This document shows, in pieces, positions 7,172 through 15,807 of a DNA stretch of 36,088 nt. The notes beneath the pieces were generated by a model that was not told the origin of the DNA, made no database searches, and saw only the letters and a program-made list of their open reading frames with translations. The position numbers were made by a program, and so were the translations under genes. Positions within the stretch are counted from its first letter, which is position 1; every line of letters starts with the position of its first letter. The stretch is from Solirubrobacterales bacterium (GTDB taxonomy: Bacteria > Actinomycetota > Thermoleophilia > Solirubrobacterales > Solirubrobacteraceae): NCBI GenBank assembly GCA_027451345.1, contig DAIDJO010000097.1:1-36088 (forward strand), written 5' to 3'.

Positions 7172-7866
7172 CCGATCCGGTGGCGCAGATCGACCTGAGG
7201 AGCCCGCGCACGGTCGGGCAGATCCTCGACCTCGCCTTCCGCCTCTATGCCCAGCGGGCGAGGCTCTTCCTCCTCCTCGCCTCGATCGTGCTCGTCCCCT
7301 ACGGGGTCGTCGCCGCGCTCGTGACCCGGGCCAGCCACGTCTCCACGAGCGCCGAGCTCGTCCTCACGCTGGTGGACCTCGCGCTCGTCAACCCGTTCGT
7401 GACGGCGATGCAGATGCAGGTCCTCTCCGATCTCGGCGAGGCCCGGGACCCCCGGATCCCGGGCGTGCTCGCCCGCGGGCTGCGGGTGCTCCCCGTCGTG
7501 GCCGCGGCCGACATCATCGCCTTCCTCGCGGAGTTCGCCGGCCTGCTCGTGTTCATCGTGCCCGGCGTGCTCCTCGCGGTGCGGCTCGCCGTGGTCGCGC
7601 CCGCGGCCGCCACGGGCGCGACCACCTGGCCGGCGGCGCTCAGCCGGAGCTTCCGCCTCACCCGGGGCAACTTCTGGCGCGTGTTCGGCCTGCTGGTGAT
7701 CCAGGCGGTGCTCACCTACCTCGCCCTCGCCATCGAGTCGCAGCGGGCGGCGTTCGCGCTCGTGCTCGGGCTGGCGCTCTCGATTCTCGCCCAGTCGTTC
7801 TGCACGCTGCTGATCAGCCTGCTCTATTTCGACCTGCGCGCCCGCGACGCCGCTTCCGTAGCCTGA
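7168..7866 (+). CDS. GlpQ-type membrane-domain integral membrane protein
   Basis: The product of about 232 residues has several hydrophobic helices (LFLLLASIVLVPYGVVAAL, LVLTLVDLALV, VAAADIIAFLAEFAGLLVFIVPGVLLAVRLAVVAP, VFGLLVIQAVL, FALVLGLALSILAQSFCTLL). The opening RSPRTVGQILDLAFRLYAQRARLFLLL and the RSFRLTRGNFWRVFG motif are typical of the membrane domain also found N-terminal in some glycerophosphodiester phosphodiesterases. No catalytic domain is attached, so it is probably a stand-alone membrane protein of unknown role. The TTG start at 7168 is inferred from the 4-nt TTGA overlap with the preceding small membrane gene. An open frame continues upstream but would be out of character. Confidence 0.75.
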   Translation: MTDPVAQIDLRSPRTVGQILDLAFRLYAQRARLFLLLASIVLVPYGVVAALVTRASHVSTSAELVLTLVDLALVNPFVTAMQMQVLSDLGEARDPRIPGVLARGLRVLPVVAAADIIAFLAEFAGLLVFIVPGVLLAVRLAVVAPAAATGATTWPAALSRSFRLTRGNFWRVFGLLVIQAVLTYLALAIESQRAAFALVLGLALSILAQSFCTLLISLLYFDLRARDAASVA

Positions 7867-7905
7867 GGGGCGCATCACACCCCACGTCGAGAGGAGCCAG
7901 CCAGC

Positions 7906-8688
7906 GTGTCCGTTCGCATCGGAGTCCAGGTCCAGCCCCAGCACGCCGACTTCGCCACGATGCGGCGCGCATGGCGCGAGGCCGAGGAGTTGGGCGTCGA
8001 CACCATCTACACCTGGGATCACTTCTACCCGCTCAGCGGTGACCCGGATGGCAAGCACTTCGAGGGCGTCGTGTCGCTCACCGCGCTGGCGGCGAGCACC
8101 GAGCGCGCTCGCATCGGCGCGCTCGTGTTCTGCAACTCCTACCGCAACCCGCAGCTGCTGGCCGATGTGCACCGCAGCATCGACCACCTCTCCAACGGCC
8201 GCCTGATCGTCGGCGTCGGCGCCGGTTGGTTCGAGCGCGACTACGAGGAGTTCGGCTACGAGTTCGGCACCGCCGGGGATCGGCTCCGTGCGCTCGCGCG
8301 CGACCTGCCGCTGTTGAAGGAGCGATTGGCGAAGGGCAACCCCGCGCCCGTGGGCCCCGTGCCGATCCTCATCGGCGGCGCCGGGGAGAAGGTCACGCTC
8401 AAGCTCGTGGCCCAGCACGCGCAGATGTGGCACACCTTCGCCGACAACCTCGATGCCTACCGCCACAAGGCGGAGGTCCTTGCCGAGCACTGCCGGCGGG
8501 AGGGCCGCGACCCCTCAACGATCGAGCACGTGATCGGGACGTTCGGGGACACGCTCGCGCTCGCCGACGGCCTGGCCGAGGCCGGCGTGGCGGAGATCAC
8601 CGTCGGCGTGAGCGGTCCCGACTACGACCTGGGGACGCTGCGCGAGGCGATCCAGTGGCGCGACCGCTATAACGAGCAGCACCCATGA
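7906..8688 (+). CDS. LLM-class F420-dependent oxidoreductase
   Basis: This 260-residue TIM-barrel enzyme belongs to the luciferase-like monooxygenase superfamily and resembles the mycobacterial Rv1855c/Rv2161c type. Characteristic segments are RIGVQVQPQ, EAEELGVDTIYTWDHFYPL, ALAASTERARIGALVFCNSYRNPQLLA, the LSNGRLIVGVGAGWFERDYEEFGYEFGT block and PVPILIGGAGEKVTLKL. The F420 coenzyme is expected from the family, but its binding cannot be proved from sequence alone. The GTG start is preceded by a good GAGAGGAG site at 7889-7896. Its stop overlaps the next gene's ATG (ATGA). Confidence 0.9.
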   Translation: MSVRIGVQVQPQHADFATMRRAWREAEELGVDTIYTWDHFYPLSGDPDGKHFEGVVSLTALAASTERARIGALVFCNSYRNPQLLADVHRSIDHLSNGRLIVGVGAGWFERDYEEFGYEFGTAGDRLRALARDLPLLKERLAKGNPAPVGPVPILIGGAGEKVTLKLVAQHAQMWHTFADNLDAYRHKAEVLAEHCRREGRDPSTIEHVIGTFGDTLALADGLAEAGVAEITVGVSGPDYDLGTLREAIQWRDRYNEQHP

Positions 8689-9023
8689 GCACGCGCGTCC
8701 CCACCTCCCTGCTCGCCGCCGTCGGCCTGATCGCCGGGTTCGGCACGGCGACGAGCACCGGCTCGCGCCCGCTCGGCGGCGCCGTGATGGCGCTGTTCGG
8801 ACTCACGTGCATCTACTTCTGGGTCCGGCGCGACGGCAACGCCACCGCCGTGCGGCTGACGCTCGTGGGTCTCGCCGCCTTCGTGCTCTCCCACCTGATC
8901 GCGCGCGCGATCGGCGCCTGGCCGTCGGTGCTGCTCGTCTCGGCCGTGACGGCGTGGCTGTGCTGGCGCTGGTCGGACGCGAAGGTCTTCAGTTCAGCTG
9001 CCGGCCCGCTGGCCAGCAGCTGA
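8685..9023 (+). CDS. small multi-pass membrane protein
   Basis: The 112-residue product has about four hydrophobic helices (LLAAVGLIAGFGTAT, GGAVMALFGLTCIYFWV, LTLVGLAAFVLSHLIA, VLLVSAVTAWLCW). Its start overlaps the stop of the F420 oxidoreductase by 4 nt, so it belongs to the same transcript. I do not recognise the family. Confidence 0.7.
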   Translation: MSTRVPTSLLAAVGLIAGFGTATSTGSRPLGGAVMALFGLTCIYFWVRRDGNATAVRLTLVGLAAFVLSHLIARAIGAWPSVLLVSAVTAWLCWRWSDAKVFSSAAGPLASS

Positions 9024-9045
9024 CCCGGCCGCGGAGGGTGGACGG

Positions 9046-9816
9046 GTGGGTCGCGTCGCGCTGATCACCGGGTGCGGCAGCGCGACGGGGATCGGCTTCG
9101 CCACGGCGAAGGTCCTGGTGTCTCGCGGGGTGGACGTGGCGATCAGCTCGACCACGGACAGGATTCACCAGCGCGCGGCGGAGCTTCGCGAGCTCGGTGG
9201 GGTGGCCCGTGCGTACGTCGCCGATCTGCGCGACCGCCAAGCCGCCCGCCGGCTCGTGGCGGACGTGCACGGAGAATTCGCGCGGATCGACGTGCTCGTG
9301 AACGGCGCTGGGATGGTGCAGACGGGGACCGCCGACCCGACGGTTCGGTTCGCGGCGATGTCCGGTGAGGACTGGGACCATCACATCGCGCTGAACCTCA
9401 CGACCCTCTTCAACGTCACGCACGCGGTGGTGCCGCACATGGTGGAGCGCTCGTGCGGGCGGATCGTCAACGTCTCATCGGTGACCGGAACGCTCGCGAG
9501 CTACCCCGGGCAGAGCGCCTACGGCGCCGCGAAGGCGGCCATCGACGGGCTCACACGGGCCCTCGCGGTCGAGCTCGGCCCGGTCGGCGTCACCGTCAAC
9601 AGCGTCGCCCCCGGATGGATCGCGACCGGATCCGCCACAGCGGAGGAGCTCGAGGCCGCGGAGGCGACCCCGCTCGGACGCGCCGGCCGACCGGAGGAGG
9701 TGGCGCGGGCCATCGCCTTCCTCGCCTCCGACGACGCCTCCTACATCACCGGGCAGTCCCTGGTGGTCGACGGAGGGAACATGGTTCAGGAGCTGAGGCG
9801 GTCGATCGCGCCCTGA
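9046..9816 (+). CDS. SDR-family oxidoreductase (FabG-like)
   Basis: This is a complete classical SDR of 256 residues. It has a glycine motif TGCGSATGIG, ADLRD, VNGAGMV (NNAG position), catalytic Ser in IVNVSSVTG, and catalytic Tyr/Lys in SAYGAAKAA. The ending SYITGQSLVVDGGNM is typical. It reduces a carbonyl or oxidises a hydroxyl with NAD(P); the substrate is unknown. The GTG at 9046 follows GGAGGGTGGAC. Unlike the SDR at 5212-5982 it keeps all catalytic residues. Confidence 0.9.
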   Translation: MGRVALITGCGSATGIGFATAKVLVSRGVDVAISSTTDRIHQRAAELRELGGVARAYVADLRDRQAARRLVADVHGEFARIDVLVNGAGMVQTGTADPTVRFAAMSGEDWDHHIALNLTTLFNVTHAVVPHMVERSCGRIVNVSSVTGTLASYPGQSAYGAAKAAIDGLTRALAVELGPVGVTVNSVAPGWIATGSATAEELEAAEATPLGRAGRPEEVARAIAFLASDDASYITGQSLVVDGGNMVQELRRSIAP

Positions 9817-9955
9817 GGGCTCGGCCCGGGCCCAGCCGCGCCTCGGAGCCCCAGCCACGAGGGTTCGGTGGCGCCACATCGGTAGGAACTACGGAGCGAG
9901 TCTGCGTCCCATTCCAGACCACAGCCGCCCCGCGGTCGCCGATCCTTTCGACACG

Positions 9956-11098
9956 ATGGCGACGTGCCTGCATCACCGCGACGAGGACATCGACGACCTT
10001 CCGTCGCGGCCCGGGGGTCGCTTCGACGACGCCGACGGCGGTCCGCGGCCCGCCGCGCCGATCCGCCTCTCCCGTCTGGCCGGATCGTCGATCTGGGGAC
10101 GGGACGCCTCGCCGTGGATCACCGATTTCCTCAACGCGGCCTACCATCGCCGGCCGCCGGATGAGCGCGACGTCGATGACCTGCGCCTGGCCTTCTGCAT
10201 CCTCACGACGTACTGGTACCGCAAGCCGGGCCACCGGCGGCTGCATGCCTCGGACCTCCTCGCCTTCCATCGCGCGTTCGGCGCCCACCGCTTCGACCGC
10301 GGTGAGAGCGCGCGCGGAACCCTGTCGCGCGGGCAGCTCGAGGCGGGCGGGCGGTCGCTTCTGGGGGAGTGGTTCACCGACGCTCATGGCGACCCGGACC
10401 GGCGCGGCTGGGGGATCGCCTTCCCCACCGTGGAGGATCGTGCGGCGTATGACCCGGAGGTCCGGCTCGCGCTCGCGCGGCCGGGTGAGCTCACCCCCGA
10501 GACCGGGCCGCCGGACGAGCAGGTCTGGCACACGTTCCCGGCCGTCGAGATGCCCGCGGCCGAGCGGGTGCTCACCGCGCTCGCGGCGCCCGAGACCTGG
10601 CCGGACTACGCCTCGGCGATCGGGCGCTACACACCGCTGCGGCGCGGCGGCCTCGACGGGCAGACGTTCGAGGTTGAGGTGGCCGTCGTCACCCGCTCGG
10701 GCTGGCCGCTGTTCACCCGCGGCTACATCACCGTCGGCTCGGTCGTCACCCCGAGCGACCGGGCGGCGCTGCGTGCGTACGTCGACCGGGTCGAGGACGG
10801 GATGTGGCGCTACGGACAGGGCGAGCCGGCGGTGCTTCCGTACGCGGCGCAGCCGATCATGGGCTTCGATCTGACGACGCACGCCGGTCACTTCATGGGG
10901 TCGGGACACAACCGGCTCCTGCTCTATCTCCACGACGGCCGGGTCTGGGCGCGCGCCGCCGGCACCTGGGACCCGATGCCCTGCCCGCTGGACCCGGCGG
11001 CCCGATCCGCGGGGCGCCAGGCGCTGCGCGCGTTCTGGGGCGAGGGCAACCTCACGCCCCTCAGCATGCTTCATCAGCTGGCCCTGCAGGTAGCGTAG
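9956..11098 (+). CDS. conserved-looking protein of unknown function
   Basis: The 380-residue product has strongly biased, convincing codon usage. The N-terminal 40 residues are Asp/Arg/Pro-rich and probably disordered. Then comes an alpha-helical part ([51 protein letters not shown]) and a C-terminal beta-rich half ([58 protein letters not shown]). The second half vaguely recalls an SRPBCC/cyclase-like fold. I do not assign a function. It sits 5 nt before the FAD oxidoreductase, whose ribosome-binding site overlaps this stop codon, so the two are probably co-expressed. Confidence 0.75.
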   Translation: MATCLHHRDEDIDDLPSRPGGRFDDADGGPRPAAPIRLSRLAGSSIWGRDASPWITDFLNAAYHRRPPDERDVDDLRLAFCILTTYWYRKPGHRRLHASDLLAFHRAFGAHRFDRGESARGTLSRGQLEAGGRSLLGEWFTDAHGDPDRRGWGIAFPTVEDRAAYDPEVRLALARPGELTPETGPPDEQVWHTFPAVEMPAAERVLTALAAPETWPDYASAIGRYTPLRRGGLDGQTFEVEVAVVTRSGWPLFTRGYITVGSVVTPSDRAALRAYVDRVEDGMWRYGQGEPAVLPYAAQPIMGFDLTTHAGHFMGSGHNRLLLYLHDGRVWARAAGTWDPMPCPLDPAARSAGRQALRAFWGEGNLTPLSMLHQLALQVA

Positions 11099-11103
11099 GG
11101 TTG

Positions 11104-12609
11104 GTGAGCCACCGGGCGGTCGTCATCGGGGCCGGGCCCAACGGCCTGGCGGGCGCGATCGCGCTCGCGCGGGCCGGCCTGGACACCCTCGTCCTCGAGG
11201 CCCAGGCGCACCCCGGCGGCGCCGTGCGGACCGAGGCGTTGACGCTCCCCGGGTTCCGCCACGACACGTTCTCCTCGGTGTATCCGGCGGCGGTCGCCTC
11301 GCCGGTCTTCGCCCGGCTGCCGCTGGCCGATCACGGCCTGGAGTGGGTGCATCCCGAGGTGTGCATGGCGCATCCGCTCGAGGACGGCGGGGCGATCGGC
11401 CTCCATCGCGACCTGGAGCGCACGGTGGACGCGCTGGAGGGCGCCCGGCCGGGCGACGGCCGCGCGTGGGCGCGCTTCGTCGGGCCGTATCTGCGCCACT
11501 TCGACGCGGTCCGCGCGACGATGCTCTCCGGCTTCCCCCCCGTCGGCGGCCCGCTCCAACTGCTCGCGCAGACCGGACCGCTCGCGGCCGCCCGCTTCGG
11601 CGCACTCGTCGCGGTCCCCGCCACGGAGCTCGCCCGGCGCCTGTTCGCCGGCTCGGGCGCGCGGGCCTGGCTGCTCGGCGCCGCGGCGCACGGGGATGCC
11701 CCGGTGACCGCGGCCGGCTCGGCGGTGGCCGGCTTCTATCTCAACCTCCTCGGCCACGCCGTCGGCTGGCCGAGCCCGCGCGGCGGCGCGCAGGCGCTCA
11801 CCGACGCCCTCGTCGCCCACCTGCGCTCGCTCGGTGGCGAGGTCGTCTGCGGTGCTCGCGTCGACCGGGTCGAGTCCTCCGCCGGCCGGGTCACGGGCGT
11901 CGTCCTGGCCGACGGCACCCGCCATCCGGCGACGGTGGTGCTCGCCGACGTGATGCCCCGGGCGCTGCTCGGGATGACCGGCGATGCGCTCGGTGGCTGG
12001 TACCGCGCCGGCCTCGTCCGCTACCGGCCGGGCCCGGCGACGCTGAAGCTCGACTGGGCGCTCGACGGGCCGATCCCCTGGGCCGCCGAGGCGGCGCGGG
12101 GCGCGGGCACGGTCCACGTCGGGGGCGACGCGGCCGCGACGGCGCGCTCCCTCGCCGAGGCGCGGGCGGGGGTGCCCGAGCGGCCCTTCCTGCTGCTCGG
12201 GCAGCAGAGCGTGGCCGATCCGACGCGCGCGCCCGAGGGCCAGCACACGGCGTGGGCCTACACCCACGCGCCCGTGGGGTGCCGGGCGCAGCTCGCGTCG
12301 GCGTCCTCGGTCGAGGCGGTAGAGCGGCAGGTGGAGCGCTTCGCCCCCGGGTTCCGTGACCGGATCCTCGCCCGCCACGTGCTCGGCCCGGCCGAGCTCG
12401 AGGCTCGCAATGCCAACCTGGTCGACGGCGATGTCGGCGGCGGCAGCTACGGGGGGCTGCAATCGGTGTTCCGTCCGCTGCCGAGCGTCTCGCCGTACCG
12501 CACCCCGATCGACGGCCTGTTCCTGGCCAGCGCCGCCACCTTCCCGGGGGGCGCCGTGCACGGGGTGCCGGGTGATGCCGCCGCGCGCGCGGCGCTGCGC
12601 TCCCTCTGA
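11104..12609 (+). CDS. phytoene-desaturase-like FAD oxidoreductase (PYROXD2 type)
   Basis: The 501-residue flavoprotein begins [19 protein letters not shown] with the ribose-binding acidic residue in [75 protein letters not shown] and the closing [24 protein letters not shown] (second FAD site) match the PYROXD2/CrtI-like NAD(P)/FAD oxidoreductase group. The substrate is unknown; a carotenoid role is not implied because no other carotenoid genes are nearby. GTG 11104 is chosen for its position after the previous stop, with TAGGG upstream. The open frame extends into the previous gene but is a shadow there. Confidence 0.88.
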   Translation: MSHRAVVIGAGPNGLAGAIALARAGLDTLVLEAQAHPGGAVRTEALTLPGFRHDTFSSVYPAAVASPVFARLPLADHGLEWVHPEVCMAHPLEDGGAIGLHRDLERTVDALEGARPGDGRAWARFVGPYLRHFDAVRATMLSGFPPVGGPLQLLAQTGPLAAARFGALVAVPATELARRLFAGSGARAWLLGAAAHGDAPVTAAGSAVAGFYLNLLGHAVGWPSPRGGAQALTDALVAHLRSLGGEVVCGARVDRVESSAGRVTGVVLADGTRHPATVVLADVMPRALLGMTGDALGGWYRAGLVRYRPGPATLKLDWALDGPIPWAAEAARGAGTVHVGGDAAATARSLAEARAGVPERPFLLLGQQSVADPTRAPEGQHTAWAYTHAPVGCRAQLASASSVEAVERQVERFAPGFRDRILARHVLGPAELEARNANLVDGDVGGGSYGGLQSVFRPLPSVSPYRTPIDGLFLASAATFPGGAVHGVPGDAAARAALRSL

Positions 12610-12616
12610 GCCGCCG

Positions 12617-13078
12617 ATGTACGACGCCGTCCTCTTCCTGCACATCCTCGGCGTCCTCGCCTTCGTCTCCGGCATCGTGCTCGCCGGGGCCGCGTTCGAG
12701 CGCGCCCGTCGCGCCGAGCGCCCGGCGGAGGTGGCGGTCCTGCTCGGTCTGAGCCGGCTCGGGGCGGCGCTGGTGGGTACCGGGACGCTCGTGATCGGCG
12801 CCTGCGGGCTGTGGCTCGTGCACCTCGGCCGCTGGCGCTACGGCTCGTTCTGGGTCGTCGCCTCGGAGGTCCTCTTCCTCACCGCGCTCGCCCTCGGCGC
12901 CCGCGGCGGGGTCCGGCCCAAGCGCGCCCGGCAGCTCGCCTCCCGCCTCGCCGCCGAGGGAGCGGAGCGCACGCCGGAGCTGACGGCGCTGCTCGAGGAC
13001 CGACCCTCCCGGATCGCGAACTACGTCTCGCTCGTGCTCGTGCTCGCCGTCATCGCCGTGATGTGCTTCAAGCCCTGA
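12617..13078 (+). CDS. DUF2269-type integral membrane protein
   Basis: The 153-residue product has four hydrophobic helices (AVLFLHILGVLAFVSGIVLAGAA, LVGTGTLVIGACGLWLV, FWVVASEVLFLTALALGA, YVSLVLVLAVIAVMCF). The N-terminal LHILGVLAFVSG and the conserved helix arrangement fit the DUF2269 family (predicted membrane proteins). The gene starts 7 nt after the FAD oxidoreductase and is likely the last gene of that transcript. Confidence 0.7.
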   Translation: MYDAVLFLHILGVLAFVSGIVLAGAAFERARRAERPAEVAVLLGLSRLGAALVGTGTLVIGACGLWLVHLGRWRYGSFWVVASEVLFLTALALGARGGVRPKRARQLASRLAAEGAERTPELTALLEDRPSRIANYVSLVLVLAVIAVMCFKP

Positions 13079-13081
13079 GCT

Positions 13082-13101
13082 CCGGGGCGGTGCGGCCCCG
13101 G
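13082..13101. terminator. short bidirectional hairpin
   Basis: A CCGGGGC/GCCCCGG 7-bp stem with a 6-nt loop lies in the 28-bp gap between convergent genes ending at 13078 (+) and 13107 (-). Confidence 0.5.
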
Positions 13102-13106
13102 GGACG

Positions 13107-14237
13107 TCACCGGCCCCAGACCTCGGCGGCGACCTCGACGATCAGTTCGAGCTTGGCCCTCTGCTCGTCGAGCGTGAGGTTGTTGCCCTCCTCGGTCGAG
13201 GAGAAGCCGCACTGGCCGGAGATCCCCAGCTGATCGATGTCGACGTACCGTGCCGCCTCGTCGATCCGCCGCTTGAGCAGGTCCTTGTCCTCGAGCTCGG
13301 GCCGCTTGGTCGTGACCAGCCCGAGGATCACGCGCTTGTGCCCGCGCGGGAGGTGCCGGAGCGGCTCGAACGTGCCGGAGCGCTCGTCGTCGAACTCGAG
13401 GAAGTACCCGTCGACGTCGAGGCGGCCGAAGAGCGCCTCGGCCACGAAGTCATAGCCGCCCTCGGCCGCCCACATCGACTGGTTGTTGCCCCGGCACAGG
13501 TGGGTCGTCACGACCAGATCGGCCGGCTTGTCCGCCAGCACGCGGTTCATCACGTCGATGTAGCGCTCGTGCAGGTGCTCGGGATCGCCGCCGATCGCCT
13601 CGATGTGCTGACGCTGCGCGGGGTCGTTGACGTAGGCGAGGCTCGTGTCGTCGAGCTGGAGGTAGCGGCAGCCGAGGCCGTGCACGGCCTCGAGCTCGCG
13701 CCGGTAGGCGAGCACGAGGTCGTCCCAGAAGGCCTCGACGTCGGGGTAGACGTCGCGGTCGATCGCGGCGTTGCCGCCCCGGTAGTGCACCATGCTCGGC
13801 GAGGGGATCGTCAGCTTCGGCGTCTGACCCGGGTGCGCGTGGTCGCGCAGGAAGGTGAACGCGTCGGCGAAGATCGTGTGGCCGAGCCGCACGCGGCCGG
13901 AGACGCGCATCGCCGGCGGCGCGTAGTCATACGTGCCCTGCTCGTTCTTGAACTGGACGTGCAGCGACTCGCCCTGCACCTGGGTGATCCCCTCGAGCTG
14001 GTAGATGAAGTCCATGTGCCAGGAGGTCCGTCGCAGCTCGCCGTCGGTGACCGACTTCAGCCCCACGGCGCGCTGCATCTCGATCACCTCGAGGATCGCC
14101 GCATCCTCGACCGCCCGCAGTCCCTCGGCGTCGAGCCGGCCGGCACGGTGTTCGGCGCGGGCCTGCGTGAGCGCGGGGGGACGCAGCAGGCTGCCGACGT
14201 GATCTGCTCGAAACGGGGCGGTGTCCGGGGTGCTCAA
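13107..14237 (-). CDS. MetE C-terminal-domain methyltransferase (cobalamin-independent type)
   Basis: The 376-residue zinc-dependent methyltransferase belongs to the group with only the C-terminal barrel of MetE (YxjG/YxjH-like). It has RADHVGSLLRP at the N-terminus, GLKSVTDGELRRTSWHMDF, YLQLDDTSLAYV, and the zinc ligands in VTTHLCRGN (His/Cys) and GQCGFSS (Cys), plus a Glu in YFLEFDDER. Such short enzymes move a methyl group to a thiol such as homocysteine; the natural donor is uncertain because the folate-binding N-terminal half is missing. The start is a TTG at 14235-14237 with a strong GAGGAGAG site 5 nt upstream. Confidence 0.85.
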   Translation of the reverse strand: MSTPDTAPFRADHVGSLLRPPALTQARAEHRAGRLDAEGLRAVEDAAILEVIEMQRAVGLKSVTDGELRRTSWHMDFIYQLEGITQVQGESLHVQFKNEQGTYDYAPPAMRVSGRVRLGHTIFADAFTFLRDHAHPGQTPKLTIPSPSMVHYRGGNAAIDRDVYPDVEAFWDDLVLAYRRELEAVHGLGCRYLQLDDTSLAYVNDPAQRQHIEAIGGDPEHLHERYIDVMNRVLADKPADLVVTTHLCRGNNQSMWAAEGGYDFVAEALFGRLDVDGYFLEFDDERSGTFEPLRHLPRGHKRVILGLVTTKRPELEDKDLLKRRIDEAARYVDIDQLGISGQCGFSSTEEGNNLTLDEQRAKLELIVEVAAEVWGR

Positions 14238-14334
14238 CCGTTCTCTCCTCCTGCTCGCGGGCGGTGTCGGTGGTCAGGCTAGCGACCGCGGCCGGAGGGG
14301 GCGCTCAGCGGGCGTCGGGGTCCCCGAACACGTG

Positions 14335-14368
14335 GCGAGGCCCCGGCCGAGAACGGCCGGGGCCTCGC
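14335..14368 (-). terminator. strong hairpin terminator of the DUF6458 gene
   Basis: A 15-bp perfect stem with an AGAA loop lies 35 nt downstream of the stop at 14403 (minus strand). It also precedes the MetE-like gene, separating the two transcripts. Confidence 0.7.
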
Positions 14369-14402
14369 GGAACCCTCTGTCACGCTGTTCGAGCCGGTCG
14401 GC

Positions 14403-14651
14403 TCAGACGCCGCGCTCGTGCTCGATGTAGCCGCCGCGTCCATCTGAGGAGACACGACGCTCGCGGCTGTAGCCGTTGCCGAATCCGCCCCAGCTGCTCC
14501 AGAAGAGCATCGAGAGCACGAGGCCGACGCCGCCGATGATCAGCAGGATGACGCCGATCGTGTGAATGTTGAAGCCGCTCGTGGTAACGGTGACCGCGAA
14601 CCGCAGAATCGCGCCGATCGCGATCAGAACGAGGCTTGTCCCGACTCCCAT
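14403..14651 (-). CDS. DUF6458-type small membrane protein
   Basis: This 82-residue protein has two transmembrane helices (GTSLVLIAIGAILRFAVTV; IGVILLIIGGVGLVLSMLFW) and a charged Arg/Ser/Gly/Glu tail. The MGVGTSLVLIAIGAILRFAV start and the HTIGVILLIIGGVGLVL segment match the actinobacterial DUF6458 family, whose function is unknown. AGGAGAAC upstream of the ATG is a good ribosome-binding site. Confidence 0.8.
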   Translation of the reverse strand: MGVGTSLVLIAIGAILRFAVTVTTSGFNIHTIGVILLIIGGVGLVLSMLFWSSWGGFGNGYSRERRVSSDGRGGYIEHERGV

Positions 14652-14804
14652 GACCTGTTCTCCTATCTGGTGTGCCCGACACCCTCACGTGAGAGACCGC
14701 TTGGCCGTCTCTCGTTGTTGGCTTTACTCCTTTCCTGTGTAGGTCTGAAATAAACCCCGGGCCGCTCCCGCCCGCGCGAGCGGCCGCCCTGAACGGAGTC
14801 CGCG
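14652..14804. promoter_or_regulatory. divergent promoter region with CACGTG and hairpin
   Basis: The gap between DUF6458 (-) and the DsbA-like gene (+) has an unusually AT-rich patch (14720-14755) among GC-rich DNA, a CTCACGTGAG palindrome (about 14684-14693) and a 7-bp inverted repeat GAGAGAC/GTCTCTC (14691-14697/14707-14713) with a 9-nt loop. I cannot assign clear -35/-10 boxes. Confidence 0.35.
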
Positions 14805-15473
14805 GTGGACGTAGAGATCTGGTCTGACATCAACTGTCCGTGGTGCTACATCGGAAAGCGCCGGTTCGAGACGGCGCTGCGGCGCTTCGCCCACAGCCCC
14901 GAGGTGACGGTCACGTGGAGGAGCTTCGAGCTCGATCCCGAGGCGCCGGCCGAGACGCCGGGCACCGGCGCCGAGCTGCTCGCCGGCAAGTACGGCGTCG
15001 GCCTCGATCGCGCGCGCGAGATGGAGCGCAACGTCGCCGCGGTCGCGGCGGGGGAGGGCCTCGCCTACGACCTCGAGCACGCGCGCATCGGCTCGAGCTT
15101 CGACGCGCACCGGCTGCTGCAGTGGGCCCGGCGCCGCGACCGGCAGGACGAGATGACCGAGCGCCTGTTCGCCGCTCGGTTCGTCGAGGGCCGGCTGCTC
15201 TCCGACGCCGAGACGCTCGTGGAGCTCGCCGTCGAGGTCGGGTTGGACGCGGGAGAGGTCCGGGCGATGCTCGCCGGCGATGAGCTGGCGAGTGCGGTGC
15301 GCGCGGACGAGGCGACGGCACGTCAGCTCGGGATCACCGGCGTGCCGATGTTCGTGGTGGATCGGCGGATCGGGATGTCGGGAGCGCAGCCGGCCGAGCA
15401 GCTGCTCGCCCTGCTCGAGCACGCATGGGAGGGCGGCGGTGGGGTTGATCAACCTCGAACCGACGCTGCATGA
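14805..15473 (+). CDS. DsbA-family (FrnE-like) oxidoreductase
   Basis: This 222-residue thioredoxin-fold protein has the active site CPWC near the N-terminus (SDINCPWCYIG), an inserted helical domain, and the cis-Pro region TGVPMFVVDRRIGMSGAQP. The FrnE/HCCA-isomerase-like branch is indicated by FELDPEAP and HRLLQWARR. There is no signal peptide, so it is probably cytosolic, acting in thiol-disulfide exchange. The start GTG 14805 has ACGGAG upstream. The next gene begins inside its 3' end. Confidence 0.88.
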   Translation: MDVEIWSDINCPWCYIGKRRFETALRRFAHSPEVTVTWRSFELDPEAPAETPGTGAELLAGKYGVGLDRAREMERNVAAVAAGEGLAYDLEHARIGSSFDAHRLLQWARRRDRQDEMTERLFAARFVEGRLLSDAETLVELAVEVGLDAGEVRAMLAGDELASAVRADEATARQLGITGVPMFVVDRRIGMSGAQPAEQLLALLEHAWEGGGGVDQPRTDAA

Positions 15474-15807
15474 GGGCGAGCGCGTGCGCTGGCGGCGGCC
15501 GGCGGCGCTCTCGCTCGAGGACCGGATGGTGGCGGGCCTGCTCCTCCTGACCTCGGAGGCGGTGCTGTTCATGCCCAACCGATTCAACCGCCGGCGCGAC
15601 ATCGTCTCGACCCGCGTGCCGCTCGAGCGGATCGCCGAGGTCGACACCGTCGCCGCGGTCCTGTCGCTGGCGTCGAAGCGCAACGGCGCGATGCGGCGCC
15701 GCCTGCGCGTGCGCGCCGACGAGAGCCACCTGTTCGTGATCAACCACCCGGAGCGGGTGGCCGAGGAGCTCAGAGCCGCTCTACGTGGATGGCCTGGGCC
15801 AGCCTGA
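15439..15807 (+). CDS. GRAM/PH-like domain protein
   Basis: The 122-residue product (EPTLHEGERVRWRRPA, LTSEAVLFMPNRFNRRR, RVPLERIAEVDTV, LRVRADESHLFVINHPERVAEELRAAL) has the strand order of bacterial PH/GRAM-like domains, in which a nonenzymatic beta-barrel ends with one helix. It starts 34 nt inside the DsbA-like gene with GGGAGGG as ribosome-binding site (15427-15433), implying coupling. Its 3' end overlaps the convergent DtxR gene by 38 bp. The function is unknown; the fold is my inference. Confidence 0.7.
   Translation: MGLINLEPTLHEGERVRWRRPAALSLEDRMVAGLLLLTSEAVLFMPNRFNRRRDIVSTRVPLERIAEVDTVAAVLSLASKRNGAMRRRLRVRADESHLFVINHPERVAEELRAALRGWPGPA

Noticed and set aside
6448-8490. 680-codon open frame on the minus strand
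   Set aside because: It lies antisense to well-supported genes (GlpQ-type membrane protein, F420 oxidoreductase). The translation is Arg/Glu/Gly/His-rich with no family signal, typical of a shadow in GC-rich DNA.
10804-11103. N-terminal extension of the FAD oxidoreductase into the preceding gene (601 codons)
   Set aside because: Alignment by eye places the FAD motif at the start of the enzyme. The extra 100 residues are a shadow of the 380-residue protein.
11074-12675. 533-codon minus-strand open frame
   Set aside because: Antisense to the FAD oxidoreductase, whose two dinucleotide motifs are unmistakable; the shadow translation is low complexity.
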